This document shows positions 11,857 through 24,078 of a stretch of DNA of 64,000 nt, piece after piece. Origin of the DNA: Lepiota brunneoincarnata (taxonomy: Eukaryota; Basidiomycota; Agaricomycetes; Agaricales; Agaricaceae). Location of the stretch: positions 1,054,001 to 1,118,000 of the forward strand of contig JAEBUN010000003.1 in NCBI GenBank assembly GCA_023014365.1, read 5' to 3'. A program made the translations under genes and the position numbers. Each line of letters begins with the position of its first letter. Position 1 is the stretch's first letter. The notes under the pieces are model-generated. The model was not told the origin of the DNA. It saw only the letters and a list, made by a program, of their open reading frames with translations, and did no database searches.

Positions 11857-14818
11857 CTATGATTGACGATTCAGAACGTAATTACTCAGATCTTGCCAGC
11901 CTGCGAAAGAGATGAGCGTCAAGCATGCATCGGGACTAAACTAATATATAAATACTCACCTCCGCCGACGCGACATACCACCTTCTTCACCGTCACACTT
12001 CCCTCTGTCCCTCTCTTCCTTTTCATCGTCGTCAACTTCAATGTCAATGTCTTGCTCCCCAACGACGTCGCAAATGTGTATTTCGCTGATACCTCCTCCC
12101 CATCTTTTGGGGCCTTTTTCACATGTGGATCAGCCCTCGTCACCAAAAACCCATGTCCCAACGAATTCAATACATTCGCAACTTCCACATCCAGTGGGTC
12201 CTTCTTATTTCCCGGTACATAGTCATGCACAGGTATCCCACCCTGCCCCCAGGTTTCGATCAGCATCGCTGTATTTGGGGTGTGCGCACCGGCACGTGAA
12301 CCGGGCCTTGAAGATGTCCAGCCACTTGCAAAACCATTTGACCCATCTCGGAAACTCGATGGGGGCATTCCTCGGCAGGGGCGGTCTTGATGATGATCTT
12401 CTTCCCGACGACCCGCCAGAAACGGACGAGTGCAATGATCTTGCACGTAATGTCCCAAGATCTGGCGTCTGTGCCCTCAGAACCGTCTCCCTGAACGTCA
12501 TCTGGTTCGTAGGGCTGTCTGGTGTAGCATAGCTTGATAAAGACGTCGAGGGCCTTGAGGGTGTCGACAATTGAAATCTTGGAATTGGGATCTTCGATCT
12601 ACTAGGTGGTCTTGGGGGATGTTCAAAGGCAGAAGCACTACTCATCCCGGAAACCGAGAATGCTGGTGACAGGGCTCGTGAAAGCGGATCATGGCCGTTT
12701 GATTGTCCTTCAACGGCACTTGTTGATACAGAGCGGGAACCCCTGGGTGCGGGTATATGACTCGGAGTCTTTGGCCTTGGTCGGGGGGTACTGGCCTACG
12801 GGTGTGATCGCTCGTGATGGGGTTTGGGGGACGCGAGGGGGGCTGGAGGCTAGATGGAAGTGGAGGGGGTGCTTCTCGGAAATTCGATTGTGTCGTCGAG
12901 ATTGATGAAGTGATTGGTGACCACGGTCTCGATGAAGCCATGGAGGCTCTTGATAAACTCCTCCGGTAAGGTATTCCAATACTGGGCACTGGCGGGATAT
13001 CGTTGTAGTGACCGGTAGCGGAGGGTGTCCGTCTTGGGGGAGTAGCCTTGATGGTATGTGTTCGGTCTTCGGGCTGAACCTTTGTGCTACTATTCCATGA
13101 CGGTTTGGCAGGTGCTTTGCTCTTGCCTGAGTGAATTCATTTCAAGTTTGGCTAACGTTCTTGGTGAAGATTCTGGTGTCATGCTGCGGCTGTATTTATG
13201 TGCTGGGCGTTCGGGGGTAGAAGGATCCTTGGGTTTAGCCGTGGGCCCACTACTCCTAATGGATGAAAAGAGCGACGCTCTCTGGCCCTTCTTGTTCGGT
13301 GGAGGCTCGGAAGAGGGAGTACGCGTTATCTTGTTCTTGTTTACAGAGAGCGGGGCTACGATGGACTGGCGGCTGCTGCCTGTCAGCTTACGTGCAAACA
13401 TACGTAGGGGTGATATCGATTCGGAGATGGTACTGGCGGTACTTGGCGCTCTCGACATGCGAGGTCCGCTAGGTGGGGTGACGAGATATCCATCGAGATG
13501 TCCATTCTTTGTTGACACCCTACCAGAAGTACTGGAACCAGCTTCGCTCAAAGCACCGTCCCCATTCAAAAAGATCCTGCGTGTATTTTCCATTTCTGCG
13601 TCTGTTCGTGATATTCTTTCGCGCAAATTGCGCCACCGCTGCGCCGACTCTGCATGTCGTCTGAGAGTCTCACCATTCTTTGTAACGCGCTCTTGAACTC
13701 CTTTGTCAATGATAGCGAGAACTTTGGATGTAGCTGGCATATAATGCCTGGTGATCCAAAAATGAGTAAACTCCAGCCAGTCGCAGGAGACTAACGCACT
13801 TCTTTTTCGCCTCATAGGACTCCAAGAGCGATGTGAACACTTCAAACGTAACACTATGCCTGTCATTCCGACTTGATGACGAGAGAGACATCTGCGAACT
13901 CGCATTGGGATCATCTGCGCTCCCAATGCCCCTTCGATGCACCTGCCAGATGAAATCCTGACACCGATTGACAGCCTTCTCTAAACTGGACATCATTCCC
14001 ATCCGCCTGGTCTGTCACCGTCCGAAACACAGTCAGCCATTTATCTTCTTTTAGCTCCTCCCGCAACACCTGGGTTTCCTTCTGCACAGTGTCCCACTCT
14101 GATAGCAGAGTTGCATGTTTTCGTAGTAGAGCCGTGTGTTGTTCTGGTTCGCTAGTTATTGACGAGACGGTGGGGGTGATTGAAGACTTGAAGAGGGGAT
14201 CAAGGGCCTCGGCTACGTATTTGATGCCTTTTTCGACGAATTCGAGTTTCTCGTCCATGTTCATGAGGGATTGGTCAATTATGCTATTTGTATTCGAACT
14301 ATCGCCAGAAGATTGGGATTTATGACGGAGCTCCTGGATTTCTAAGAGGGGGTTGAATGGTCACCGTGAGCAAGTTCCGGACTAGCGAGGGGACATAAGC
14401 CTACCAAAGATGCGCGCCTGGATGTCAGATAACGAGTAAGAGAGCTCCGTCATATGCGTAGATATGGCCAGCAGTCGCAGATCGCTATTCCTGAGGCGTC
14501 AAAATCGTCAGTGACTGGAGGAAACGCGACGAGACGTACTCGAGCCCTTCGCCTTTCGGCTTGCCCTGCCTAGTGAAAGTGATGGTAGCGTTCTCTACAT
14601 GGTGGAATAAATGTGTTGCAAGAATAAAGGCGACACGAGCGCATAGACACACCGTCGTCATCCGGATCCAGCGAGAGCTTCGACGAAGAGGGCGAGGGAT
14701 TGCCAAGAGCAGATGCTGGCGATGGTGTTGGCGGGACGGAAACGTAGCTTATGAGACTCGATTGTGAAGGCGAGCTGAGTTTTGAGTCGCGCGACGACAA
14801 AATGTTGAGGGAAGCCAT
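11857..14818 (-). CDS. KAR9: KAR9-family cortical/microtubule protein with C-terminal GAS2/GAR domain
   Basis: Probable spindle- or nuclear-positioning factor. ATG 14818 (MASLNILSSRD). Early introns splice cleanly to give ENATITFTRQGKPKGEGLE and NSDLRLLAISTHMTELSYSL. The KAR9 domain continues through ALDPLFKSSITPTVSSI, LREELKEDKWLTVFRTV and MMSSLEKAVNRCQDFIW. A long Ser/Pro/Arg-rich disordered region follows. The last two exons join to CRVGGGWQDLSNYVLNRQS, typical of microtubule-binding GAS2/GAR domains, with the stop at 11859-11857. The frame is lost by one base at about 13994 (ADG-GM) and about 12370 (a run of five C), and possibly again in the 12650-12990 low-complexity stretch. One base fewer at each of the first two gives a natural reading. 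Confidence 0.75.
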
Positions 14819-15180
14819 AGATTCACAAGGAAAAGAAATATAGAAATAAGAAGAAATTAAAAGGGAAGGAAACCTGAAAATGGGTGGAGGAACCGCCGTT
14901 GTCAATGCCCAGTATTTGCTGGCCTCAGTCGTTACAAAGAACAGGGTATACGGGCTCTCAGCCTGCCGGACGCGACGTTGACGGTTCCCCGCGGTGGGCG
15001 CTGGTCGGGAAAAGGAGAGCTCGGACGTGGTTAGGTGGTCTTGGAGATAGATGACCCCCCTCTAATCATAGTGCCACTCTGTTTGGCTCTGACCTGGCGC
15101 TTAGCTTCACACGACTCTCTCGTCAAACAAACGGAATTTATTATATAGTGCATTACGAATAAGATTATTTTTCTAGGGTA
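14819..15180. other. Intergenic region, KAR9-family promoter / ERG4 3' flank
   Basis: Both neighbours are on the minus strand, so this should hold the KAR9-family promoter and the ERG4 3' UTR. No motif stands out. Confidence 0.45.
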
Positions 15181-17072
15181 TTAGTAGATACCAGGGATGA
15201 ACTTGTACTTGACAACCTCGCAGTACCGTTCCCAGTCCTTTCCGTACTTGATGGCACACCTAAATCGCCTAATTAGCGCACGCCCAGGTTCTATGAACGG
15301 ATATGCTCACCGCTCAAAGTCCCGCGAGCACCTGTGGATCAAGACGGTAATGAAGAACACGGAGTAAAAGTAGGGGATAATCGTAGCCGTTCCGATGACC
15401 GCACCCCAGGTGAAGCTCATAGTCCAATCGGCAACATAATTGGGCTTGCGCGAGTATGCCCACCACCCACTAGTGAGGAGACGGTTACTGCGTCCAAGGT
15501 AAGCAAAATCAGTGGTCTACCTAGCCAAGCGCACGCACCCATGAGCAGTCTGGATGTAGGTCGGGTTCTTCACAAAACATCCAGGGAGCTGAGGGAAGGT
15601 CTTGCGGAATTTGGTGATACCCTGGGTTTGCATCTTGAAGTGGCTCTTCTGCGCCATGGCAGTATCCCAGCTGTTGAAAAACTTCAGTAAGAGTTTCGCT
15701 GGGCTCAGATCATACCCACATATAATAAGCCGTAGTCAAGGTACCATAAATCACAACGTAGCCCAGAGTGGAGAAACGATATACGGAGGGGTCGTGGGAG
15801 GCCATGTACACGACAGAGTAAACATAAGACTACAAACCGCGTTAGAGGGAACCTGCATGAGGATGTGTGCTGTCAACTTACGAACGGAACGCCAGCAAAA
15901 TTCCAAAAGATGACCATGAAACCCCACTTCTCGTGATACATGTCCCAAGTCTGGGGAATACATTCCTCACCCTTTGCACTTCACGGAAATCAGTCCGTCA
16001 TACCTCGAATCACTCCATAAATTCCTCACCAGGCATTCATATAGAGTCCAGTAGCGAGACACATGAAGAGCATGTTCTAAGTCAACAACAAGTTAAGCCA
16101 GTTAAGAAGAACGGATGTCCTATGACACTTACAGGAGTAACATATCCCAATGTATCATATTGCTTGCAAGCACCCGAGACGGCCAAGTAGAAGACGATCA
16201 CCCAAGGGATACGGACCTCAGCCCACATCTTCAGGTCAACGGGACCAAGCCGGGGATTCAGGGAAGCACCCATAAAGAAATCATAAATGAGGTTGCCAGA
16301 CATGCGAATTGTCGTCTTGGTTAAAACAGCGTGGAAATAAGTGAGGAATGAAACACCGAAGCCATAAATCATAGCGACAGTCATAAGATGACCATAGTTA
16401 TCGATGATCTCGGTCAGACGGAAGACGCCGGTCCAGTGAAGAGCAATAGACACGATGATAGTGGTGTACCAACATTGGATAGCATTGCAGTTGTACATGA
16501 GAGTCTTGTAGCCCAGAGAAGGAACAGGGAGACCTTCTTGTTGGTAACCGGGGAGAACCCATGCGATAAAGAGCTGGAAGAAGAAATTGCCAGAGTACAC
16601 CTTCCAGGCGTAGAGGTTGGGGCTCGCGTCCTGATAAAAGCATGAGTACAACGAAACGGCAATCTCAAGGAGTGAGTACCTTCTTGACATGTTCCCACAT
16701 CCTAAACAAGAAAGGCTGGATATCGTCCACGGAAGTGGGATAAACGAGCTTTCCATCATAGAACCACAAGCATATCCAGAGGTAGTACATCAAAATGGGG
16801 AAACCCGTAATAATAGCGGCAACACCCCAAGGTCCACCGAATTCGTAGCTGCAGAAACCGGTGCGTCGGCCCCATACATGAAGTAAGTTTCAAAAAAAAA
16901 CAAATGCGTACGTCTCGTGTTGATCCAAACGTTTGTCTGCGGCCTTCCCTGCCTCGGAGATGGCAAAAGAGCCACTTGACGCGCCGCCGACCTGAGTCGC
17001 GCCATATGTTTTGCCACTGGATACAGGATCAACAGAGCGCTGCCGCAAACCGCTAGTTTCTGGCCCTGCCAT
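15181..17072 (-). CDS. ERG4: Delta(24(24(1)))-sterol reductase (ergosterol biosynthesis)
   Basis: Last step of ergosterol synthesis: NADPH reduction of the C24(28) double bond in the ER membrane. ATG 17072 ([15 protein letters not shown]). After the first intron comes [17 protein letters not shown], the ERG4 signature, then many membrane segments ([45 protein letters not shown]). The C-terminus has the ERG4/ERG24 reductase pattern: [35 protein letters not shown], then [14 protein letters not shown] and the stop at 15183-15181. Several short introns (for example near 16110, 15970, 15850 and 15500). ERG4 rather than ERG24 or lamin-B-receptor type is based on the YEFGGPWG opening. Divergent from MPE1 with 286 bp between starts. 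Confidence 0.92.
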
Positions 17073-17175
17073 GTTGCAATGCAGGAGGTGGAAGAACTAC
17101 GAAGCGAACTTGGACGCGAGTAAGCCCTTTTATAAAATTCCTTGATCGAACGACTATGTACTATGCATTGTACAG

Positions 17176-17185
17176 ATCACGTGAT
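17176..17185. promoter_or_regulatory. Palindromic E-box ATCACGTGAT in ERG4/MPE1 promoter
   Basis: Perfect 10-bp palindrome, 104 bp upstream of the ERG4 ATG and about 175 bp upstream of MPE1. SREBP-type bHLH factors, which activate ergosterol genes in fungi, bind ATCACGTGAT E-boxes, as do Cbf1-like factors. A role in sterol control is inference. Confidence 0.45.
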
Positions 17186-17358
17186 ACTCGATTTGTTTTA
17201 AGTAGTCTTTCGGGCCGAGTTGAGCTCCAACTTTCGTACTCCGATACAAATACCTGACTCCTCACCTTACTGGTCTGCTATCCACTTCTTGCCCACGCTC
17301 TCTCCGCCGTTCACATTGAACACTTGTTATTTAGCGACACCATCCTTAATCAATAGAC

Positions 17359-19533
17359 ATGGCTTCTTCCGTTTTTTACAAGTTTAACTCTCAAAAGAAC
17401 GAGTCGCGAGTGACGTTCGATGGGACCGGTGTTTCTGTCTTTGACCTCAAGCGCGAGATCATTCTTGCGAATAACATGGGTAAGGCGAATGACTTTGACC
17501 TATATGTCTTTGATGCTGCCACGAAACAAGGTGAGCATTCATTTTTACATGCAGCGGAGCTGATATATTGAGTCTAATGCGTTTGTAGAATATAGCGATG
17601 ACTCGAAAATTATTCCTCGCTCATCATCTGTTGTTGTGAAACGACTTCCTGCTTCTCGACCAGGCAAGGGGAAAGCGTCTGTGTACATTTCCGGAACTGC
17701 ACCTACCGTTCCAACCTCAGAGCCGGTACAACGCGCCGGTGGCTCGACCACGGCAACATGGCATAAAGGATCCATGTCGAAACGTTTTGACGGTAAAGAA
17801 GATGTTTCGACACCAGCCGCGCCCTCAACAGCTGTTACAGCAAAAAGCTCCACACCTGTACGCCTTGCGCCTACCAATTGTTCTGACTAAACCCCGACAT
17901 GTTGATGACATAACAGCAGCCAGTCATTTCCAGCAACGTAACTAGAGAAGACGAAGCAGCCGCCATGGCGGCTATGTTCCAGGCACAAACGGCAAACTGG
18001 GAGGAAACCCAAGAAAAGATGTCACAGTTGGTGTCGCCCTTCGGGGCATTTTGTCGACGTAGTAGTGCATTTTCTAATGAACATTTTTTTCTGTTTCTTC
18101 CTCTCGTTTGCTTGTGTCCGATTCAACTAGTGCACAACGGGTCTACACTAATTCACGCGGGACTGGTTTCCAGCGCGGAGGGAAACCGTTTACTCCTCAT
18201 CAGCAGCAGGAACGACCGCTTCCTCCAAGTTATGTTTGTTATCGCTGTGGAAAGAAAGGTTTGAGATCCGTAACTCCCTCTAATAAGAGAAGTTCTGATC
18301 GCTATCCTGTCCAGGTCACTGGATTCAGGACTGCCCGACGAATAATGACCGCGAATTTGACAACCGACCGCGCATCAAGAGGACGACGGGTATCCCACGT
18401 AGCATGCTCAAGGCCGTCGAAAACCCTAACGGCGACATAGGCCAAGGAGTCATGGTGACTCCTGAAGGTGGTTATGTGGTAGCACAACCTGACCTGTATG
18501 TATCCTTTTCAAATTCAACCTTTTCAAAATTCAATGATTGTCCTTACACGTATTTCCTTTTTTTTTCTCTTTGCCATGCAGCGCTTCCTGGCAAAAACAA
18601 GTCTCGTCCCGTGTCAAAGCACTAACAGCAGCCGAAGTTCGCGAAAAGTCACCAACAGACCCATCCCTCGCCTGCCCAATTGACAACAAACTCTTCCGTG
18701 ACGCCGTCAAAACGCCTTGTTGTGGGAAACACTATTGCGAAGAATGTATTCAAACACATCTCCTCGAACGCGACTTCATCTGTCCCAATTGCTCCAAGAA
18801 GGTTCCTTCCTTGGATAAGCTGGTCATGGACAAACCTATGCGCACTAGAGTCGCAGATTACATCGAAAAGGCCATCGAGGATAGCAAAAAGGAAGGTAAC
18901 GAGGATCAGGGCGGAAAGACCAGTGAAATGTCAACCGTGAACGGCCAAGTAAGCTTCCGAGCACATTTCACCTAGAAGCAGCAAGAGCACTAACGCCCGG
19001 TTTTCTAGGGTTCCGGGATACCCGACAACACGAACGGGGACCAAGACAACCTCTATACCGATACACAACCGGATCCTACGCTCGCCGAGATGACCCAAAT
19101 CGTCGAAAGCATACCTCAACTCCAGGCCCAAATCAACCAGCTCTCCGTCATGCTACAAAATCCATCTCTACCCAACCACGTCCGGACACAAACAGAGATG
19201 CAATACCAACACGTCCAATTCCAGCTCAACAATGCACAGACCTTCACCGCCGCACTCGCAGCTGCTACGTCGCTCCAGCAACAAGCGACGCAGCAGCAGG
19301 CCATCCAGAGTGCTGCTGCAAACTTTAATATAAATATGAATATGCCTGGAATGAACGTGATGGGCGGGATGGGTGGTAGTTCGGGTGGGTACCCGAATCA
19401 ACAGCAGCCTAGCGCGGATTCAGCATATCAGAGGCTACCATTGAATAACCGTAGGAAGAATTTGAAGCGAGACCGACCATCGGATTTCCTCGAGGTTGGT
19501 GGAGAAGAGAAAGTTAGGAGGTATTGGGAGTGA
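17359..19533 (+). CDS. MPE1: Mpe1/RBBP6-like cleavage and polyadenylation factor subunit
   Basis: Subunit of the nuclear CPF complex for mRNA 3'-end formation. ATG 17359. The DWNN ubiquitin-like domain comes first (MASSVFYKFNSQKNESRVTF; residues about 1-75), followed by a Ser/Pro/Thr linker and ITFQ-free TREDEAAAMAAMFQAQ. Next is a CCHC zinc knuckle CYRCGKKGHWIQDC (CX2CX4HX4C, formed across an intron near 18262-18315) and a RING/U-box-like domain ACPIDNKLFRDAVKTPCCGK through FICPNC. Introns worked out all keep frame, for example CA|GTTGGT...CAACTAG before HAQRVYTNSRG. The C-terminus is Gln/Asn/Met-rich. The stop ends at 19533, 156 bp from the convergent VPS5 stop. Domain order matches yeast Mpe1 extended by a low-complexity tail. 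Confidence 0.93.
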
Positions 19534-19689
19534 TAGCAGACATGGATCCCCCTGACCACTTCAAGTGCCGGTAAGGACGTGATTACATTATGTAGAACAT
19601 AGCAATAGACGATTGTATATGAGCATTGACCCGCCCATCAATATACTTCATTCGTGCTCCCCACATACACCGTTCACACGAGATACTAG

Positions 19690-22144
19690 CTACGTACGAA
19701 GGACAGGCGTCTGGCCAGGTGCATCATCAGCCTTTTTCAGTAATATTTGCTGGTAGTTCTCCCAGGTCGAGATCACCTCTTTCTGCTTCGAAATCATACC
19801 TTCCAAAAACGCATGTAACGAGTCCTTGAAATCATCAATCCTCTCATGCTCGAATTTTGCCACTTCCTGCTTTACCAACTTGGACACTTGTTCATACTCA
19901 AGCTTGGAATCTGACGCTCTTCGTTCGGCCTATGCATATTCATTAATAATTAGTCGAGCCCCCAAGAGCAAGCCACAATCCATCCGTACCTCAGCGATTT
20001 GTTGCAAGGAATAGCTCAACCTATCCGTTGTAATTTGTCCCTGCGCCCTATTCTTCTCATGATTCCGCTTAATCCTCAATAACTCGCTCTCCAAATTCTT
20101 CCACTGATGATAGATGCGAATCCTGGAACTGAACGCAAGCTGGGTAAGAACTATCAGGAAGCCGAACATCAACAGATGGGGCGATTCGACTGACCCGAAC
20201 AGAGTTAATCAAACGAGAATACTCATCAGCCGTAGCCATGATCGTCGCCATGTCTTGATCGGCCTGCGCCGTCTGCACCTCTTGTGCCTTGCGCTCGACG
20301 CCTGCAAGGCCAGATAGCGACTGGGATAATTGGGTACCGACATCGGAAGCTGCGATGTCGCTGATCGTTTGTGCAAATTCACCTGTGACCACTGCAAGCT
20401 CTATGTACCCCGCAGATTCATGAAGGAGAAAAAGAAAGTGGTCAGTGGTTGGGGGAGGTGGCAGAGGCTATAGAATGAAGAACCTGCGCGCTGTTTTGCT
20501 ACCAGTTCAATCGCTTTAACCAGGCCTTTGAGCTGAGATTCAAGACTGTCTAGGTAGACCTTTTGCCTATCAAACCACTGGTACACGAATCAGCCTTCGC
20601 TTTACAATGCAACAGTCTTAATAGATACCTCGTCTGTTTCGTGGAACCGAGGTCCAGTGAAGGTCTGCCCAATAGTTGCAATGAGTCCTCCTCCTCCTCC
20701 ATGTGAAGCCTCCGCCTTCCTATGCTTCATCTGCCACCGTATGCATCGTCAGCGGCGCTCCTTACCAAAAACCATAAAGAAATAGGCACATACATCTAAA
20801 GCAAATGTATCACTTTCCAAGAAAAACTTGAGATCAGAATCCTTTCCAAGCACAGGATGATTTGCAATTTTCTGAACGCATTTCTCCAACGCGAGGCGAC
20901 GCTGCCGGACAAAGGTATCATCAAAGCGACCAAACGTATTCTTTTCCGGAACTGGAGGTACGACGACGCCCGGGTTGTTGGCTTGTAGTGTTTCATAGAG
21001 CCAGAGGAAGTCGGAATATCGGCGCAGGACCGAGAAGGAAGACTTTTGGTACAAAGGTGATGTTGTCTGTATGTGGCAGTTAGAACTAGGAACAGAATTC
21101 CAGAGTTTGAGTACTCGCCCGAGTGTGTACCGTATACATGGTGAAGGAACGAATGGGGTCTCCGACTTTCTGCGGATCGTCGACCGTAATGACAAACACA
21201 GGTTGAATATCAACCCCTCCACTCGTTCGCCTACCACGCGACTTCTACACCAATGTCAAAAGATGTGAAACACCAACAATAAAACGCCATACTGCTCTGA
21301 AATCCTCGCTCTGAATCTTATTTAGCGTTTGACTGATAGGTTTATCGTCATCACTATCATCCTCCTCTTCCCTTTGCTTCCCGGGAAAAGTCGACGGCAC
21401 AGGTTCACTATTCACACCCCACCCAACCTGCTCGTTTCCCCATCCACTACCACCACCACCACCACCATCACCACCGAAAATTTCTCTGCCAAGCGACAAC
21501 CCAGCTATCGACTCTTCAATCCCAAACGCAGCCCCCCCGATAGCACCCAACCCACTACCCAAAGGTGAGACAAACTCAGAGCTCTTTTCCGGCACTGGAG
21601 TATGCGTAACGAATCCAGAACCGCGGGTCGGAGAGTCTTCGCGTTCACTCCCCTGGTCGCCTTCCACTCCGGCAGTCTGAGATAGCACACGCGTATTGGT
21701 TGACAACACCGGGGACCCATCGAATTTCTCAGGTTCTGTAGGCCTAATAGTCGCAATTTCATTGAAGTTGGATTCGGGCGAGTCGAAACCCTGTCTAAAG
21801 CCCGGTGAACGAAGTGAAGCCCGATGGTCCGGTGTTTCCTCGTCATCATTCGCGTGTGCGGCAGAGTCCAGGGGATCGCTCAGAGGCAAATCCTCTGATT
21901 TGGTAATACCTTTCTCCTCGTCTTCCGATCCTCTTGAAGGACTGGCCAAGGGCTGGTATGAATCCTGAGAAGAATATGGTTCTATTGCGGAAGAAGAGCC
22001 AAAGATGTCGTTCTGTTGGGTATTGGCAAAAGGCGAGGCCCATGGATCCGGTGAGTGAGACCTCTCGTTGCTGAATGGGTTAGCGAAAGGGTTTTCCTCG
22101 AGAGCGCGTCGTGAAGGGGCGAGAAGGTCTTCAAAGCCGTCCAT
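19690..22144 (-). CDS. VPS5: Vps5/SNX1-type sorting nexin (retromer PX-BAR subunit)
   Basis: Endosome-to-Golgi recycling: PX-BAR proteins bind PI3P membranes and drive tubules with the retromer core. ATG 22144 (MDGFEDLLAPSRRALEENPF). A long acidic/Ser-rich N-terminus with Pro-Trp-Ala-Ser motifs is followed by a PX domain from VFVITVDDPQKVGDPIRSF to VLRRYSDFLWLYETLQ, VVVPPVPEKNTFGRFDDTFV and HPVLGKDSDLKFFLES. The BAR coiled-coil covers the rest: SLESQLKGLVKAIELVAKQR, MATIMATADEYSRLINSVR, RIRIYHQWKNLESELLRIKR and VSKLVKQEVAKFEHERIDDF. The stop ends at 19690. Introns interrupt the PX and BAR regions. Vps5 rather than Vps17 is favoured by the well-kept RRYSDF basic PX site. Confidence 0.9.
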
Positions 22145-22474
22145 GGCTGCCTGCAGTTTCTTGTCAAGCGGTAATAATATGCACTTACATCGGCCACTCG
22201 GACATCTACCAAATGCGGAATACGGGACCTCAATCACTCCACCAATAATAATTTCACGACCGGATTCAGAGTCTACATTACAGTATATATACACACGTTA
22301 ATAATTCCAAGAAAATGCGATTAAGTGACCTAGCGAGTAAGAGAGTGTGGAAAGCATCCGAACAGGGTGACAAAAATAGCAATATGACGAGGAAACGAAA
22401 TGTCATGCAACGAGGTGCAACCAAGCAATAAGTAAAGGGTGACCCCATGTCTCCCCAGCAATGTGCATATGTCG
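22145..22474. other. Intergenic region, VPS5 promoter
   Basis: About 330 bp between two minus-strand genes. It contains a TATATATACACACG stretch near 22280. No coding sequence recognised. Confidence 0.45.
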
Positions 22475-23326
22475 TTATGACATGAGCTTGTCACCCCAGA
22501 CGAGCCGGTGTCTGTGAGCACGGTAAGCCCCGGCAAGGGCTATCCAAAAGAGCCGGAAGCAGAATATGAATGAAACGACAAACAAGGTGCGCATGATAGC
22601 CTTCCATCGCCAAGAGACCGGGCTTGTAGAAGTGAAAATGATGCGCCGCCAACGCTCATAAAAGTCCGTGTTTAACCACTCCAATTCTGACACAAGAACC
22701 ATGGTCTATACATTTCAGGGATAGCATCAGCTATCCCAAACCGGTACAACAAGCTTTCCTGACCTTACCGTTTGGTGACCTGACAGATAGACATCGGAAA
22801 TGCTGTTGACCTGTGACCGAATTACAGGCAACTCGGCCGTGAGCTTCGTTAGAGCCTTCATTGACTCGTCCAGTTCGCTCTCAATATAGGGGACCTGCAC
22901 AGCCAGAGCACGGTCCGCTCTTTTGGACTCGAGCTGTGGTTGCCATGAGCTACCAATCACATGCTTCCGCGATGGCTGGCACTGACCTGTGAGGTCCGGA
23001 AAGCCTGCTGGATGTCAGTGTCGACTCTGCGGAAGTCGTTGAGGTGATGCAATAGTCTGCCCTGGAAGGAAGGATAAGTTGGAGATGTGGTGGCGCGTCG
23101 AAAATTGCACCGACATCGAGGTCCCTCATCTGGTTCTCATACATGGCAGGCCTTTTTAGAAACCCTCTTCAACGCTGCCTCCAGTCTCCTGTGATGCCCA
23201 GACCTTGTCAGTTGGCAGGATCGCGATGGGAAAGGAGATGTGGATTCACCCAGTTGAGACAAACTCCGGAGTGTGGTGGGGGTAGTATGTTTCGTCTGAA
23301 TGCTGGGAGGGCCTGGTGGATGGCAT
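22475..23326 (-). CDS. Unrecognised coiled-coil protein with one C-terminal membrane segment
   Basis: I do not recognise this family. The model is built from splice sites that all keep frame: ATG 23326 (MPSTRPSQHSDETYYPHHTP), an exon RLEAALKRVSKKACH, one reading GRLLHHLNDFRRVDTDIQQ, one beginning LESKRADRALAVQVPYIESE, and a last exon from about 22705 with MVLVSELEWLNTDFYERW. The product is about 190 residues. The middle is helical with coiled-coil character (DESMKALTKLTAELPVIRSQ). One hydrophobic helix (FVVSFIFCFRLFWIALAG) sits about 20 residues from the C-terminus, so it looks tail-anchored with a short basic tail. This could be a tether or SNARE-associated protein, but nothing in the sequence proves that. 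The first intron has two possible acceptors three bases apart. Confidence 0.65.
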
Positions 23327-23837
23327 TGAAGAAGACGAGCGAGGGAAGAGAGGATTAGAGTAGGTAGATAGATATACTCATAATAAAGACTGTCATTACA
23401 TAAATCGTGACAAGATGGAAGCGCCAGGCCTCGAGGCCCGCTTCTGATCGAATTCACGTGTTCGGCACATATGTAATGCATTCGCAGCCCTGAACAGCCA
23501 TTATCCCAACACCCAGAAAAATGATAATCCCACATCCAGCGCGGAAGATTGAAGATTTTCTGCCGCTCAAAGTTCATACCGTCTTTCGGCACAACGCGGC
23601 CACGTGAAAAATTAATCAGTCTTTCGAACGACCGCCGCCGCCTGGTTTCGCGAAAACGTCATGTCGGTGAGCCGTTCCGGAAACTCCACCTATCTATATA
23701 TCAAACCCTGTGATTTTTGGTCTCTGCCCCTTTTGTGCCACATTGTAGTCATGTTCTTACCTTTAACAACGCCTTGGACTTGATGCTTTCCCAACACATC
23801 CCGCCGCCACCTGGCGCAATTATCCGAGCGCCTTCGG
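23327..23837. other. Intergenic region upstream of the tail-anchored protein
   Basis: No recognisable gene. Open frames on the minus strand here (23592-23137 and 23965-23690) look like shadows or non-coding sequence. Confidence 0.4.
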
Positions 23838-24078
23838 ATGGATTTCAGTGATTCCTGGACAACCCCATCTGTGAACCCGACCATTGACCATCGTCCGAAA
23901 TCACGGCTGGACATTAACCCGCCAAACTCCGCATCCCCTGTGCTCAACCAAATTACCGAACGCAATGTACGTACACCCGTATGTGCGAGTGAGATCCATT
24001 ATCACGTCGACCACCGTTACTCTGCCCAACTTCCACTAACAGAGCTTCTCTCGAGGATTTTCACTCCGCAGATACTAG
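23838..24078 (+). CDS. Possible small spliced ORF, 54 residues
   Basis: ATG 23838 opens MDFSDSWTTPSVNPTIDHRP. After 43 codons there is a good donor (AAT|GTACGT at 23967) and a good acceptor with branch-like sequence (CACTAACAG, ending 24042). The intron is 76 nt in phase zero, and the frame then closes after SFSRGFSLRRY at 24078. No known domain. The frame also stays open upstream of the ATG (RRHLAQLSERLR), so this may be part of a larger gene. Low confidence. Confidence 0.25.
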
